Assembly (NCBI GenBank): GCA_963204725.1
Contig: CAUJHH010000074.1
Location: 1-64,000, forward strand
From: Planctomycetota bacterium
GTDB lineage: Bacteria; Planctomycetota; Phycisphaerae; Phycisphaerales; UBA1924
DNA length: 64,000 nt
Direction: 5' to 3'
The position numbers and the translations under genes are program-made. The notes under the pieces are model-generated. The model was given only the letters and a program-made list of their open reading frames with translations, was not told the origin of the DNA and did not search any database. Positions 1-8,890 of the stretch are shown one piece after another; the stretch's first letter is position 1, and each line of letters begins with the position of its first letter.

Positions 1-166
1 GGCCCAGCCGCCGAAGCGCCGCCTGCAACGCACGAAAGAGCTCGCGTTCCATGATGTACTCCTGTGTCTTGGCGGACACAAGAGCATGGACGCGAGCCGC
101 GCAAAGCGCAAGTTGGTATGCGCTAATCGCGCATAATCCTCTTGCGCACGGGGCTCCCTTTTGCGT

Positions 167-346
167 TGCCTTCGGCGACTGGGAGGCGTTTAAAGGATGC
201 GCTGCGCGGGGGCTTGGACCCAGGGCGACGTTCGTGCCTGCGGCACTCACTTGCCCTGGGCTTCGGCTCTTGCGGCCCGTTGGGCCTCAAAGGCGCAAGG
301 CCATGTCGCCTTCGGCGACTCAGAGCGCTTTAAGGATGCGATGCGC
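167..346. repeat. Imperfect direct repeat in a gene-free end region
   Basis: Bases 1-329 hold no convincing gene. Two copies of a roughly 40-base unit lie at 167-207 and 307-346. Both start TTGCC/TCGCC-TTCGGCGACT and continue to a GCGTTTAAAGGATGCG or GCGCTTTAAGGATGCG core. The second copy overlaps the last codon and TAA stop of the membrane-protein gene that ends at 330. Its function is unknown; it could be a small dispersed repeat or a degraded duplication. Confidence 0.5.
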
Positions 347-1805
347 AAGTGTCTTTCGAGGCGAGCGCGGGGAATGGGTACGCGCACGAGGGGCAGAGGT
401 TGTTGCGTTCGCGTTTGGCGGCTCGGCGGCGGATGTGGCGGCGGTGGAGAAGGAAGGGGATGAGGCCGGGGGCGAGGATGAGGGTGAGGGCGGCGATGAG
501 GCCGGGCAGGTCGATGGTAATGCGGGTCGAGGGATCACCGGGCGTGCCGCTGGAGCGGAGCCAAGCGATTGTCGGCCAGCCGAGCTTCATTTCGCGCGTG
601 GGCGGCATGGTCACGGGTTCTTGCTTGCCGAAGTCGGGGCAGCGCTCGTGGTCGGTCGCGATGTACGAATAGAAGAAGATTCGCCCGGGGCCGTCGACCA
701 TGAGCGTGTTCACGTTCCAGTTCTCGATGCAGGCGGCAGCGAAGAGGGGTTCGTCGGGCGACGCGTCGGAAGCGTCGTTGCAGAGGCGGAGGATGTCGGC
801 GGCGAGGGCGGCATTGGCCTCCGCGACCGGCATCGCACGCAGACTTTCGAGCGTCAGCGTTGAAAGGGATGCGCCGCGATCGAGCGAGGTGTCCTTCCCG
901 AAGACGGGAGACAGAAGTCCGCGAGTTGTCGTCTGTATATAGAAGGCCCACTTGTAGGCACCTCTGTCATCGGGGAAGAAGAGGATGATGAGCACAGCGC
1001 ACGCACTCGCGATCAGGCCGACGCGGCGTGAACGCTTCGGGTGGCGTTTCATGAGTCGCCGGCACGCGCTTGATGCGACGAGAGCTGCGATGGTCGCGAG
1101 GGCAAGGGCCGCGAGTGCGAAGGTGTACTTCGAAGTGATGGTGACGACGGTGGCTCGGGTGAGCTCTGGCTTCAGCGTCCATGCAACGAGATTCGGTCCG
1201 AACTTCGGACCCGGGTCAATCTCGCGCGTTCCCCTGGGCGGAGGCGTGTATGGCCCGGGCGCGCGGGGGCGTCTGGAGATGACGGTCATGGGTTCCGCGA
1301 GGTTCACGAGATCGCGGACGTGGCGCTGGGTTTGGATGTCGAACCACTTGATCGGAAATCCGAACGCAATCGTTCTCGAAGCGGAGCCGGAGTTCGGCTT
1401 GGCGAGCGCAACCTGATAGCGCACTTCTCCAAAGCCGAGGCGCGATGGCGGATGCTTCTTGATCAGGGTGCCGAGGAGATCGAGGGGCTCGCCGTCTCGT
1501 ATGGCTGTGTCGCCCGATGCGATCGCGCGGAGGTCGGCGCGTGTGATGATCGGATCGACAAGCTTCATGCCGTTGTAGATGGGGCCGGTGGTGAAGCGAC
1601 TGGTCGCGCGCATGGCATCAACGACCAGCGCGGCTGTGGCGATGAGGGGAAGGAGCCACAAGATCAGCTTCGGCCAGAGAGGAGTGTGGGGTTTGTGGCT
1701 CGGTGTGCCCCAGCCGCATTCGGAGCAGTGGGGGGACGGCGCCGCGTCCGAAGAGGTTGCGGCGTTCGAGGGTGCGCTTGGTGCAGTATCAGCATGATCG
1801 GACAT
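330..1805 (-). CDS. Membrane protein with zinc-knuckle motifs at both ends
   Basis: Unidentified membrane protein of 491 residues. A CSECGWG motif lies near the N terminus, followed by a hydrophobic segment (LILWLLPLIATAALVV). Two adjacent membrane segments follow in the middle and one more near the C terminus (LIAALTLILAPGLIPFLL), and the protein ends with a CPSCAYPFP motif. The paired CxxC motifs suggest a cytoplasmic zinc ribbon or rubredoxin-like knuckle on each side of the membrane region. The ATG at 1805 is preferred to a TTG at 1853 because the latter would run into the upstream hydrolase gene. The gene follows that hydrolase by 22 bases, so the two are probably co-transcribed. No enzyme motif is recognised. 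Confidence 0.75.
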   Translation of the reverse strand: MSDHADTAPSAPSNAATSSDAAPSPHCSECGWGTPSHKPHTPLWPKLILWLLPLIATAALVVDAMRATSRFTTGPIYNGMKLVDPIITRADLRAIASGDTAIRDGEPLDLLGTLIKKHPPSRLGFGEVRYQVALAKPNSGSASRTIAFGFPIKWFDIQTQRHVRDLVNLAEPMTVISRRPRAPGPYTPPPRGTREIDPGPKFGPNLVAWTLKPELTRATVVTITSKYTFALAALALATIAALVASSACRRLMKRHPKRSRRVGLIASACAVLIILFFPDDRGAYKWAFYIQTTTRGLLSPVFGKDTSLDRGASLSTLTLESLRAMPVAEANAALAADILRLCNDASDASPDEPLFAAACIENWNVNTLMVDGPGRIFFYSYIATDHERCPDFGKQEPVTMPPTREMKLGWPTIAWLRSSGTPGDPSTRITIDLPGLIAALTLILAPGLIPFLLHRRHIRRRAAKRERNNLCPSCAYPFPALASKDTCASHP

Positions 1806-1827
1806 GGCCGCTGAGTGTACCAGAGGG

Positions 1828-2667
1828 TCAGTCACCGCCGACAAGTGTTTCAATCGCGTGACGGATCACATCCTGATCTTCCCAGGGCGAGAAGTGGCCC
1901 TTCTTGTCGAGCGAGATGATGTGGATGGATGCGGCGTTGGTGAGCGTGCGCTGCATGTACGCGACGTTGGCGTAGGGGACGAGTTTGTCCTTCGTGCCGT
2001 GGATGATGATGACCGGGCAGCGGATCGCGGCGAGTGTCGGCGCGAGTTCTTCGGTCTGGATCCGTGCCGCCTTGAGTTCCTGGAGCGAGTTGTCGAGCGC
2101 GAGCGGCATGAAGAAGCGCACGAGAGAGGTCTGCGCGGTGCGCTGGAGGAGACTCGCGTTCTCCAAGGCGGGGTCGAGCGATCCGCCGACGATGATGAGG
2201 GCGCGGACCTTGTCTGGGTGCTCCGCGGCGAGGCGTGCGATGATCGGGCCGCCGAGAGAGTGGCCGACGAGGATGGGCCATTGGCCTTCGCGCTCGACAA
2301 GCAACGGCACGATGGCGTCGGCCTGATCCTTGAATGAGACGACGGCCTTCCGTCCCGAGTGACCGAAGCCGGGGCGGTCGATCGCGATGGACTCAAATGG
2401 ACCCGCGGCATCGGCGACGGGTTCGACGAGGAAGTCAGCCCAGGCGTAAGCGTTGCCGGGAGTGCCGTGGATGTAGATGATGCGGGGACGCGCGGGATCG
2501 CCAGCGCGGAGGTAGGAGAGGTCGCCGCTTGGCGTGGTGATCGAGGCGCGCTCGATGGCGCGGATCTCTGAGCGCGACGCGGCGGGGATCGGCAGCGCAC
2601 ATCCGGGGATAATGAGCGCCGCGCAGAGTGCGCCGATCAGGAGGGCGAAGCTCATGGCCGACGACAT
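1828..2667 (-). CDS. Alpha/beta-hydrolase-fold lipoprotein
   Basis: Predicted serine hydrolase of 279 residues, anchored as a lipoprotein. The N terminus has a hydrophobic stretch ending in IIPGC, a plausible lipobox with the Cys at about residue 23. The alpha/beta-hydrolase pattern is complete: an HGTPG oxyanion loop, the nucleophile elbow GHSLGG (Ser about residue 137), an acidic residue after IIIHGTKD, and a late His in KKGHFSPWED. The ATG at 2667 is chosen because AGGAG lies seven bases upstream; an ATG 21 bases earlier lacks this. The substrate cannot be told from sequence; esterase, epoxide hydrolase or haloperoxidase-like activity are all possible. Confidence 0.85.
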   Translation of the reverse strand: MSSAMSFALLIGALCAALIIPGCALPIPAASRSEIRAIERASITTPSGDLSYLRAGDPARPRIIYIHGTPGNAYAWADFLVEPVADAAGPFESIAIDRPGFGHSGRKAVVSFKDQADAIVPLLVEREGQWPILVGHSLGGPIIARLAAEHPDKVRALIIVGGSLDPALENASLLQRTAQTSLVRFFMPLALDNSLQELKAARIQTEELAPTLAAIRCPVIIIHGTKDKLVPYANVAYMQRTLTNAASIHIISLDKKGHFSPWEDQDVIRHAIETLVGGD

Positions 2668-2743
2668 GCGGTGGCTCCTGTAGGACACGGACCGCGATGT
2701 CGGGCCCGCCGAGTGAGGAGCGTAGACGGAGCGAGAACCGCGC

Positions 2744-3898
2744 TCATTCTGCGGCGGGGTAGTCGGTGTATCCCTTTGAGCCGTCTTTGCCGCAGGTGAT
2801 GCCGTAGAAGGTTGACTGGTCCCAGGGTGTGAGCTTGGGTTGCGAGGGCGCGGCTTGTGCGATGCGGTGTGCGAGGTCGGGGTTTGAGATGAGTGGACGG
2901 CCGAAGGCGATGGCGTCGGCCCAGCCCTGTGAGAGGGCGTGTTCGGCTTGCTCTGGGGAGTAGTCGCCGTTGGCGACGTAGATGCCGCGGGGAGAGGCGT
3001 TCTTGAAGGCCTCGGCGATCTGTGGGATGGTTGAGTGGATGCGTGGGTCGAGTTCGGTGCGGTTCCAGGTTTCGACGGCGTGGAGGTAGGCGAGGCCGAG
3101 TGCGCCGAGTTGCTTTGCGAGTTCGGAGAAGGTTTCAGCGGGGTTGCTGTCGCGTGCGTCGTGGTGTTCGCTGAGGGGGCTGATGCGATAGCCGACGCGG
3201 TCGGGGCCGAAGGCGTCGCTGACGGCGGCGGCGACGGCGAGGGGGAAGCGGAGTCGGTTGGCGAGTGAGCCGCCGTAGATGTCGGTGCGGAGGTTCATGC
3301 CGTCGCGTGTGAACTGGTCGAGGAGGTAGGTGTTTGCGCCGTGGATCTCGACGCCGTCGAAGCCGGCGGCCTTGGCGCGGAGCGCGGCGGCGCGGAACTC
3401 TTCGACGATCTCTGGGATCTCTTCGGTGCGGAGGGCGCGTGGCGTGCTGTTATCGACGCGCACCATGGAGGGATCGATGTAGGTCTTGGAGCGGCTCGGG
3501 ACGTTGGTGGGTCCGAGGGGCGGCGCGTTGCCGGGTTGGAGCGCGGTGTTGCTGACGCGTCCGACGTGCCAGAGTTGCAGGACGATGAGGTTGTTCGGAT
3601 CGCGGGCGTGGAGGGTGTCGGTGATGTGCTTCCAGCCAGCGACCTGGGCGTCGGTGTGGATGCCGGGGGTTGCGTAGTAGCCGTGGGCGCGGGGAGAGAT
3701 TGGTGTGGCTTCGCTGATGATGAGGCCTGCGCCGCCTTCGGAGGCGGCGCGCTGGAGGTAGTAGAGGGCGTTGAGGTCGTGGGGGATGTTGCCGGGCATT
3801 CGTGCGCGGGAGCGCGTGAGCGGGGCCATCCAGATGCGATTGGTTGCGTGGAGGGCGCCGGCGCGAACGGGGGTGAGCAGGCGTGGCTGTGTGGGCAT
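2744..3898 (-). CDS. nemA: Old-yellow-enzyme alkene reductase (NemA-like)
   Basis: FMN-dependent NAD(P)H reductase of the old yellow enzyme family, 384 residues, the usual length. The N terminus reads RIWMAPLTRSRA, typical of the flavin-binding first strand. WHVGR and HGANTYLLDQF follow; the His and Asn of HGAN are the substrate-anion-binding pair of this family. A YGGSLANR segment and a C-terminal ANGDYSPEQAE and AFGRPLISNPDL also match. Members reduce activated alkenes, N-ethylmaleimide or nitro compounds in the cytoplasm. It lies 63 bases downstream of the antiporter-EIIA gene on the same strand. The exact substrate is unknown and the symbol is a family assignment. Confidence 0.9.
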   Translation of the reverse strand: MPTQPRLLTPVRAGALHATNRIWMAPLTRSRARMPGNIPHDLNALYYLQRAASEGGAGLIISEATPISPRAHGYYATPGIHTDAQVAGWKHITDTLHARDPNNLIVLQLWHVGRVSNTALQPGNAPPLGPTNVPSRSKTYIDPSMVRVDNSTPRALRTEEIPEIVEEFRAAALRAKAAGFDGVEIHGANTYLLDQFTRDGMNLRTDIYGGSLANRLRFPLAVAAAVSDAFGPDRVGYRISPLSEHHDARDSNPAETFSELAKQLGALGLAYLHAVETWNRTELDPRIHSTIPQIAEAFKNASPRGIYVANGDYSPEQAEHALSQGWADAIAFGRPLISNPDLAHRIAQAAPSQPKLTPWDQSTFYGITCGKDGSKGYTDYPAAE

Positions 3899-3961
3899 GG
3901 AGGCTTGGATGCGCGAAGGGGGCGCGGGGATTCGCGCGGGGGCGGCGAGGGCGGGGGTGAT

Positions 3962-5671
3962 TCAGGCGTGCGCGGTGGACTCGTTGAGGACGGCGAGGAA
4001 CTCGGTCCAGTCTGCTGCGGCGAGGAGGCGTGCGACGGCGGCCTCGTTCTGGCAGACCTGGGCGACGCTGGCGAGGAGTCGGAGCTGGAGCTCGGGGTTT
4101 TCGAGCGGGGTGATGAGGAGAACAACGAGGCGCGCGGGTTGTCCGTCGCGGGCGTCGAAGTCGATGCCTCGCGCGGAGCGGCCGATGGCGACGACGGGTT
4201 GCGGGATGCCGGGCATGCGGGCGTGGGGGAGCGCGACGCCGTGTCCGACGCCGCTCGGGAGGATGCGTTCTCTTGCGAGAGCGGCGGCGGTGACCGCTTC
4301 GGCGTCGAGGCCCTCGATCTTGCCGGAGGCGGCGGCGATGTTGGCGAGCTCGGCGAGGACGGTGTCGCGATCTGAGGCGTGGAGCGTGGGGGCGAAGGTG
4401 CGGGAGCCGGCGAAGTCCCAGAAGCGGACGGGCTTGGTGCGGCCGAGGACGCGCTGGAGGAGCGGGCCGCTGGTCATGGAGGTGACGAGGGCCATGATGA
4501 CGAGGGCGACGAACATGCGGTCGCCGATGAGGCCGACCTCGAGCGCGAGCAGGCCGAGGATGATCTCCATTGCACCGCGGGCGTTCATGCCGAAGGCGAC
4601 GGCCCAGCCGTCGCGTCCGCCGAAGCCGGTCCAGCGCGCGGCGAGGACGCAGCCGCCGACCTTGCCGACGGTGGAGATGATGAGGACGAGCAGGACGAGT
4701 CCGAGATCGAAGCTTCCGACGAAGTCGACGCGGAGGCCGATGGTGGCGAAGAAGATGGGGGCGAAGATGAAGGAGACGAACTGATCGATGGTCTGGCGCG
4801 TTCCGGGTCGGAGGTGGCGCGAGTCTCCGAGCGCGATGCCGAAGATGAAAGCGCCGAAGATGGCGTGGACGCCGAGCCACTCGGTGAATGCGGCGCAGAT
4901 GAATGTGCCGGTGGCGGCGAATCCGAGGACGCTGCCGGGGACGGAGGCGTGGGCGTTGAGCCATCCGAGGGCGCGATCGACGCCGACGCGTCCGACGGTG
5001 AGGGCGACGGTCATGAAGACGGCGGTGAGGGCGAGACTCTGCCAGAGGGGGAGCCCGCCTCCGTGGAGTGGGCCCATGAGGGCGAGGACGAGGGCGAAGA
5101 GGATTCGTCCGACGATGTCGTTGAAGACGGCGGCGGCGACGATGGTCATGCCGATGTCGGTTTTGAAGAGCTGGAGATCGATGAGGATCTTGGCGACGAC
5201 GGGGAGCGCGCTGATGGCGACGGCGGTCGCGATGAAGAGGACGAAGGTGAGGTCGGTGGCCTCGGGTCCGGCGTCCATCCAGGTCTTGAAGAAGAAGGCG
5301 GGGGGTGTGATGAGGATGATGGGGAGGAGCATGCCTCCGAGCCCGACGGTGACGGCGACGATGCGTCTGCGCCAGATCGTGGAGAGGTCGACCTCCATGC
5401 CGGCGACGAGGAGGAAGAGTGTGATGGCGACGGTGGTGAGGCCGTGGAGCGCGACGGGGACGGGGCCATCGTGGGGGAAGAGGGCCTCGCTGGCCTGTGG
5501 CCAGGCGGCGCCGAGGATCGTGGGGCCGAGGAGGATTCCGGCGAAGAGCTCGCCGATGACGGCGGGTTGGCCGAAGCGGCGTGCGAGCTCGCCGAGGAGG
5601 CGCGCGGTGCCGATCAGGACTCCGAGCGCCGCGAGGAGTGTGACGATCTCGCCGTGGGACATGGAGCTCAT
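3962..5671 (-). CDS. CPA2 cation/proton antiporter with C-terminal EIIA domain
   Basis: Inner-membrane monovalent cation/proton antiporter of 569 residues. The N-terminal ~400 residues carry about a dozen hydrophobic segments of the Na+/H+ exchanger family, with LGELARRFGQPAVIGELFAG in the first helices. After a basic stretch (GRTKPVRFWDF) comes a ~145-residue PTS EIIA type-2 domain. Its phospho-acceptor motif GVALPHARMPG places His at residue 483, as in PtsN-like proteins, so transport may respond to a nitrogen-PTS phosphorylation state; this is inferred. The ATG at 5671 overlaps the TGA of the upstream universal stress gene by four bases (ATGA), which fixes the start and indicates translational coupling. 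Confidence 0.9.
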   Translation of the reverse strand: MSSMSHGEIVTLLAALGVLIGTARLLGELARRFGQPAVIGELFAGILLGPTILGAAWPQASEALFPHDGPVPVALHGLTTVAITLFLLVAGMEVDLSTIWRRRIVAVTVGLGGMLLPIILITPPAFFFKTWMDAGPEATDLTFVLFIATAVAISALPVVAKILIDLQLFKTDIGMTIVAAAVFNDIVGRILFALVLALMGPLHGGGLPLWQSLALTAVFMTVALTVGRVGVDRALGWLNAHASVPGSVLGFAATGTFICAAFTEWLGVHAIFGAFIFGIALGDSRHLRPGTRQTIDQFVSFIFAPIFFATIGLRVDFVGSFDLGLVLLVLIISTVGKVGGCVLAARWTGFGGRDGWAVAFGMNARGAMEIILGLLALEVGLIGDRMFVALVIMALVTSMTSGPLLQRVLGRTKPVRFWDFAGSRTFAPTLHASDRDTVLAELANIAAASGKIEGLDAEAVTAAALARERILPSGVGHGVALPHARMPGIPQPVVAIGRSARGIDFDARDGQPARLVVLLITPLENPELQLRLLASVAQVCQNEAAVARLLAAADWTEFLAVLNESTAHA

Positions 5672-6627
5672 GGAGCGGCCCCCGGGGGGGCGTCGGGACC
5701 CTCTCCCTTGCGGAGACGCCGGAAGAGGAGGACCGAGCAGGGGAACTGTTCGAGCAGTGTTTCGGTGGGATGGCCGAAGAAGCGGTCGAAGAAGCCGAGG
5801 CGGCGCTCGGGGGCGGGCATGACGAGGAGGTCTGCGCCGACGGACTCTGCGTAGCGGGTGACCTCTTCGCCGCCTCGGCCGGGCATGCACTCGGTGCGGA
5901 GGGTGACGCCCGCGTTCGCGAGTACGGCGGCGGGGTCGGCGAGGGAGAGGCGGCGCGCGGTCTCTTCGATGAAGTTGGCGAGTTCGAAGCGGGTGGCGGT
6001 CTCGAGGACGGGGAGCCAGCGCGCGGGGTCGGCGCCGGCGGAGCCGGTGGTCTCGGAGACGCGGGCGGAGTATGGGTCGTACTCGCGGACGACGTGGAGT
6101 TCTTTGGCGCGGGTGCCGATGGCGAGGCGCGCGGCGGACTGGAGCATGGCGCGGGAGCGATCGTCGAAGGCGACGGAGGCGACGATGGAGCGGGCGACCG
6201 CGCCCGGGGGGAATCGGTGTATAGATAGGAAGAGGGAGCGGTCGGCGTTGCGGGCGAGGCGGCGTGCGACGGATCCGACGATGCCGGTGAGGAGGGGGTC
6301 GCTGCGGAGCGCGCCGGCGAAGACGAGGTCGGCGTTGATGCGGCGGGCGACGTCGAGGATGACCTCGTCGGGCTTGCCGGACTGGCCGATGACCTCGGCG
6401 TTGGCGAGGGAGGGCTCGTCGGTGCCGGCCTCGCGGACGATGGCCTCGACCTGTTCGCGCTGATCGCCGACGTGGAGGAGAGTGAGCGAGGCGTTGCAGG
6501 CGGTGGCGAGGCGAGCGGCTTCACGGGCGACGAGCCCCGCGCTCGGCGAGAGGCCGATGCACGCCATGACGTGTCGGAACGCCTGTGGGGGTGCGGCTGG
6601 CTCGGGCGGGTGGCCGGGGTCGATCAT
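5668..6627 (-). CDS. Tandem universal stress protein
   Basis: Cytoplasmic protein of about 319 residues made of two Usp domains. The first begins at FRHVMACIGLSPSAG and the second at ARSIVASVAFDDRSRAM. The second domain ends with ADLLVMPAPERR and PCSVLLFRR, which resemble the last strands of Usp folds, but a clear ATP-binding G-2x-G-9x-G-[ST] signature is not obvious. The ATG at 6627 has GGGAG upstream; a GTG one codon earlier is also possible. It overlaps the antiporter-EIIA gene by four bases. Usp domains next to or fused with CPA antiporters are common and suggest nucleotide-linked control of the transporter. Confidence 0.85.
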   Translation of the reverse strand: MIDPGHPPEPAAPPQAFRHVMACIGLSPSAGLVAREAARLATACNASLTLLHVGDQREQVEAIVREAGTDEPSLANAEVIGQSGKPDEVILDVARRINADLVFAGALRSDPLLTGIVGSVARRLARNADRSLFLSIHRFPPGAVARSIVASVAFDDRSRAMLQSAARLAIGTRAKELHVVREYDPYSARVSETTGSAGADPARWLPVLETATRFELANFIEETARRLSLADPAAVLANAGVTLRTECMPGRGGEEVTRYAESVGADLLVMPAPERRLGFFDRFFGHPTETLLEQFPCSVLLFRRLRKGEGPDAPPGAAP

Positions 6628-6698
6628 CACGCGCTCCCATGGCGAGGCATCGAGAACGCCTCGCTCGTCGGGGCGACTTTAGACGCGATCGGGCGTGG

Positions 6699-8153
6699 TC
6701 AGCGGCCGGCGGCGCGGCCCTTCTCGAGCTCTCGGATGAAGCGTTTGGCCTCGCCGGCGAGGTGGAACGAGCCGGTGACGACGATGAGGTCGTCGCGTCC
6801 GACGGCGCGGGCGGCGAGCCTCAGGGCTTCGGGGACGGAGTCGGCGATGTCGGCCATCTTGCCGCTGGACTCGACGAAGCGCTTGTGGAGCTCTTTTGGA
6901 TGCATGGAGCGCGGATTGGCGGCGGCACGGGTGAAGATGATCTTGTCGGCGCCGAGGGCGACGCGATCGAGCATGCCGTCGATGTCTTTGTCCGAGGCGC
7001 ATCCGAAGACCATGACCATGGAGTCGTAGCGGACGTGGCCGCCGACGGCGCGGACGAGTGCCTGGAGACTCTCGGGGTTGTGTGCGCCGTCGATCATGAT
7101 GCGCGGGGAGGTGCAGATCATCTCCATGCGGCCGTCGGAGCGGGTCTGCTTGAGGCCGTTGGCGACTTTCATTTCGGTGGCGTCGAAGCCGCGCGAGCGG
7201 AGGCGATCGAGCACGGCGAGAACGAGGCCGCAGTTAAAGGCCTGGTGCTCGCCCCTGAGGGGGACGGGGAGGTGCTCGTAGGCGGACTGCGGGGTGGTGA
7301 GCGAGACGCGCACGTGGGGCCCGAGTCCGGGGCTGGCCTCGACGCGGTAGCTGAAGTCGATGTCTTCTTTCAGGACGCTGAGGGGCGTCGCGGCGGCGGC
7401 GGCGAGTTCGCGGAAGACCTCGAGGACGCCGGGCTGCTGCGGGATGGTGATTGCGGGGACGCCGGGTTTGAAGATGCCGGCCTTCTCCGCGGCGATCTTT
7501 GCGAGCGTGTCGCCGAGGAGTTGCGTGTGTTCCAACTGGATGGCGGCGATGGCGCAGACTTCGGGGGTGATGACGTTGGTGGAGTCGAGGCGGCCACCGA
7601 GGCCGACCTCGACGACGGCGATATCGACGGCCATATCGCGGAAGTGCTGGAAGGCGAGGGCGGTGGTCAGTTCGAAGTAGGTTGCGTCGCCGTGGGCCGG
7701 GCGGATGGCGAGTGCGGCGGTTGCGACGCGGGCGAGGCCACGGGTGAACTCGTGCTCGGAGATGATGTCGGCGTTGATGCGGATGCGTTCGCGGACGTCG
7801 AGCAGGTGCGGGCTGGTGTAGAGGCCGGTGGTGTAGCCGCTGGCGGCGAGGCATGCGGTGAGCATCTCGCAGACGCTTCCCTTGCCCTTGCTTCCTGCGA
7901 TGTGGACGAAGCGGACTTCTTGCTCGGGGTTGCCGAGGGCGTCCATGAGGGCGCGCATGCGATCGAGCGAGAAGGCGTCCTTTGAGAGATCCTTCGGTCG
8001 CGTTCGTTCGACGCTTGGCGCGCGATCGAGGAGATCGAGCGCGGCCTGGAATGAAGAGAGAACGACGGGCTTGACGGTCGGCCCCTCGCGCTGGTCTTCA
8101 GCAGTTGCCGCGCGTCGCGTCTTGCGCCCGAGTCCCGATGCAGCTGTCCCCAT
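6699..8153 (-). CDS. folC: Folylpolyglutamate synthase / dihydrofolate synthase
   Basis: Mur-ligase-family enzyme of 484 residues that adds glutamate to dihydropteroate or reduced folates using ATP. The P-loop reads HIAGSKGKGSVCEML, followed by TGLYTSPHLLDVRERI, both diagnostic of FolC. VEVGLGGRLDSTNVI and the HTQLLGDTLAKIAAEKAGI segment follow, then IDGAHNPESLQAL at the start of the C-terminal domain. The first ~30 residues are basic and outside the conserved domain, so a slightly later start is possible. It is a single gene on the minus strand, 71 bases upstream of the Usp gene. Confidence 0.93.
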   Translation of the reverse strand: MGTAASGLGRKTRRAATAEDQREGPTVKPVVLSSFQAALDLLDRAPSVERTRPKDLSKDAFSLDRMRALMDALGNPEQEVRFVHIAGSKGKGSVCEMLTACLAASGYTTGLYTSPHLLDVRERIRINADIISEHEFTRGLARVATAALAIRPAHGDATYFELTTALAFQHFRDMAVDIAVVEVGLGGRLDSTNVITPEVCAIAAIQLEHTQLLGDTLAKIAAEKAGIFKPGVPAITIPQQPGVLEVFRELAAAAATPLSVLKEDIDFSYRVEASPGLGPHVRVSLTTPQSAYEHLPVPLRGEHQAFNCGLVLAVLDRLRSRGFDATEMKVANGLKQTRSDGRMEMICTSPRIMIDGAHNPESLQALVRAVGGHVRYDSMVMVFGCASDKDIDGMLDRVALGADKIIFTRAAANPRSMHPKELHKRFVESSGKMADIADSVPEALRLAARAVGRDDLIVVTGSFHLAGEAKRFIRELEKGRAAGR

Positions 8154-8304
8154 GGCGAAGCGATTGTACGATTCGCACGATCAAAGCCAAGAACAAATCG
8201 CGTGCGTGCGCGGGAATTCGCGTCTGTCGCGAGAATGACACGCGTGTGACAGCCCAGGGTTCCACGGGTTTTCCACATGTTGGCGGGTGTGCGGCGTTGG
8301 GTGT

Positions 8305-8793
8305 TTACGCGACGGGCTTGCGTGCGCTGGCGATGAAGTCGGTGGAGACGGGCTCGCCGCCTGCGGCCTTGACGAGGAGCGCGATCTGGCCGCGGTGGTA
8401 GGAGCCGTGGAGGAGGACGTGTGTGAGCGAGTCTTCGATGTGGGTGGACCAGCGGGCCCCGTCGCTGCTGTTGTACTCATAGATCTGGCGGAGCTTGGCC
8501 TCGGAGAGGTTGGCGAGCCAGTCCTGCCACCAGGAGCGGACCTCGGCGAGGAGGCGCTCCAAGTCGTTGAAGTCATAGCCTTTGGGGAAGAACTCGGTGG
8601 TCTGCGCGGCATCACCGACAGCGGCCGGGCCGCCGATTCGGCGGAGCCATTCGCGCCGAGCGATGAGGACGTGGGCCATGAGGCCGATGGCGCGATCCTG
8701 TTCGGGGGAGGGCTTGGCGGAGCGGATGGCGGAGATCGCCTTTGCGTTCGACTCATCGTCGTACTCGAAGAGGCGGCGGAATCGAAGGTACAT
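8305..8793 (-). CDS. DinB family protein
   Basis: DinB/YfiT-type four-helix-bundle protein of 162 residues. The pattern includes an early His in GLMAHVLIARREWL and the C-terminal HVLLHGSYHRGQIA, whose histidines form the metal site of this superfamily. Members include bacillithiol- or mycothiol-dependent transferases and damage-inducible proteins of unknown role. It is transcribed away from surE with about 100 bases between the starts. The substrate is not predictable. Confidence 0.85.
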   Translation of the reverse strand: MYLRFRRLFEYDDESNAKAISAIRSAKPSPEQDRAIGLMAHVLIARREWLRRIGGPAAVGDAAQTTEFFPKGYDFNDLERLLAEVRSWWQDWLANLSEAKLRQIYEYNSSDGARWSTHIEDSLTHVLLHGSYHRGQIALLVKAAGGEPVSTDFIASARKPVA

Positions 8794-8890
8794 GCGGGGC
8801 TCCCTTGGGTCTGAGGGGCAGAGTATGCCGCGGGAGGGGTGAGGGGCGGGGTGTTCGGCGGTGGGTGGGGTCGGGATCTACTGTGGGTGC

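Noticed and set aside
3450-6524. Very long Arg/Pro/Ser-rich open frame on the minus strand
   Set aside because: It overlaps the antiporter and Usp genes in another frame; composition is typical of a GC-rich shadow frame.
8269-8277. TTTTCCACA, a DnaA-box-like match
   Set aside because: A single box without AT-rich element or dnaA/dnaN nearby; chance match.
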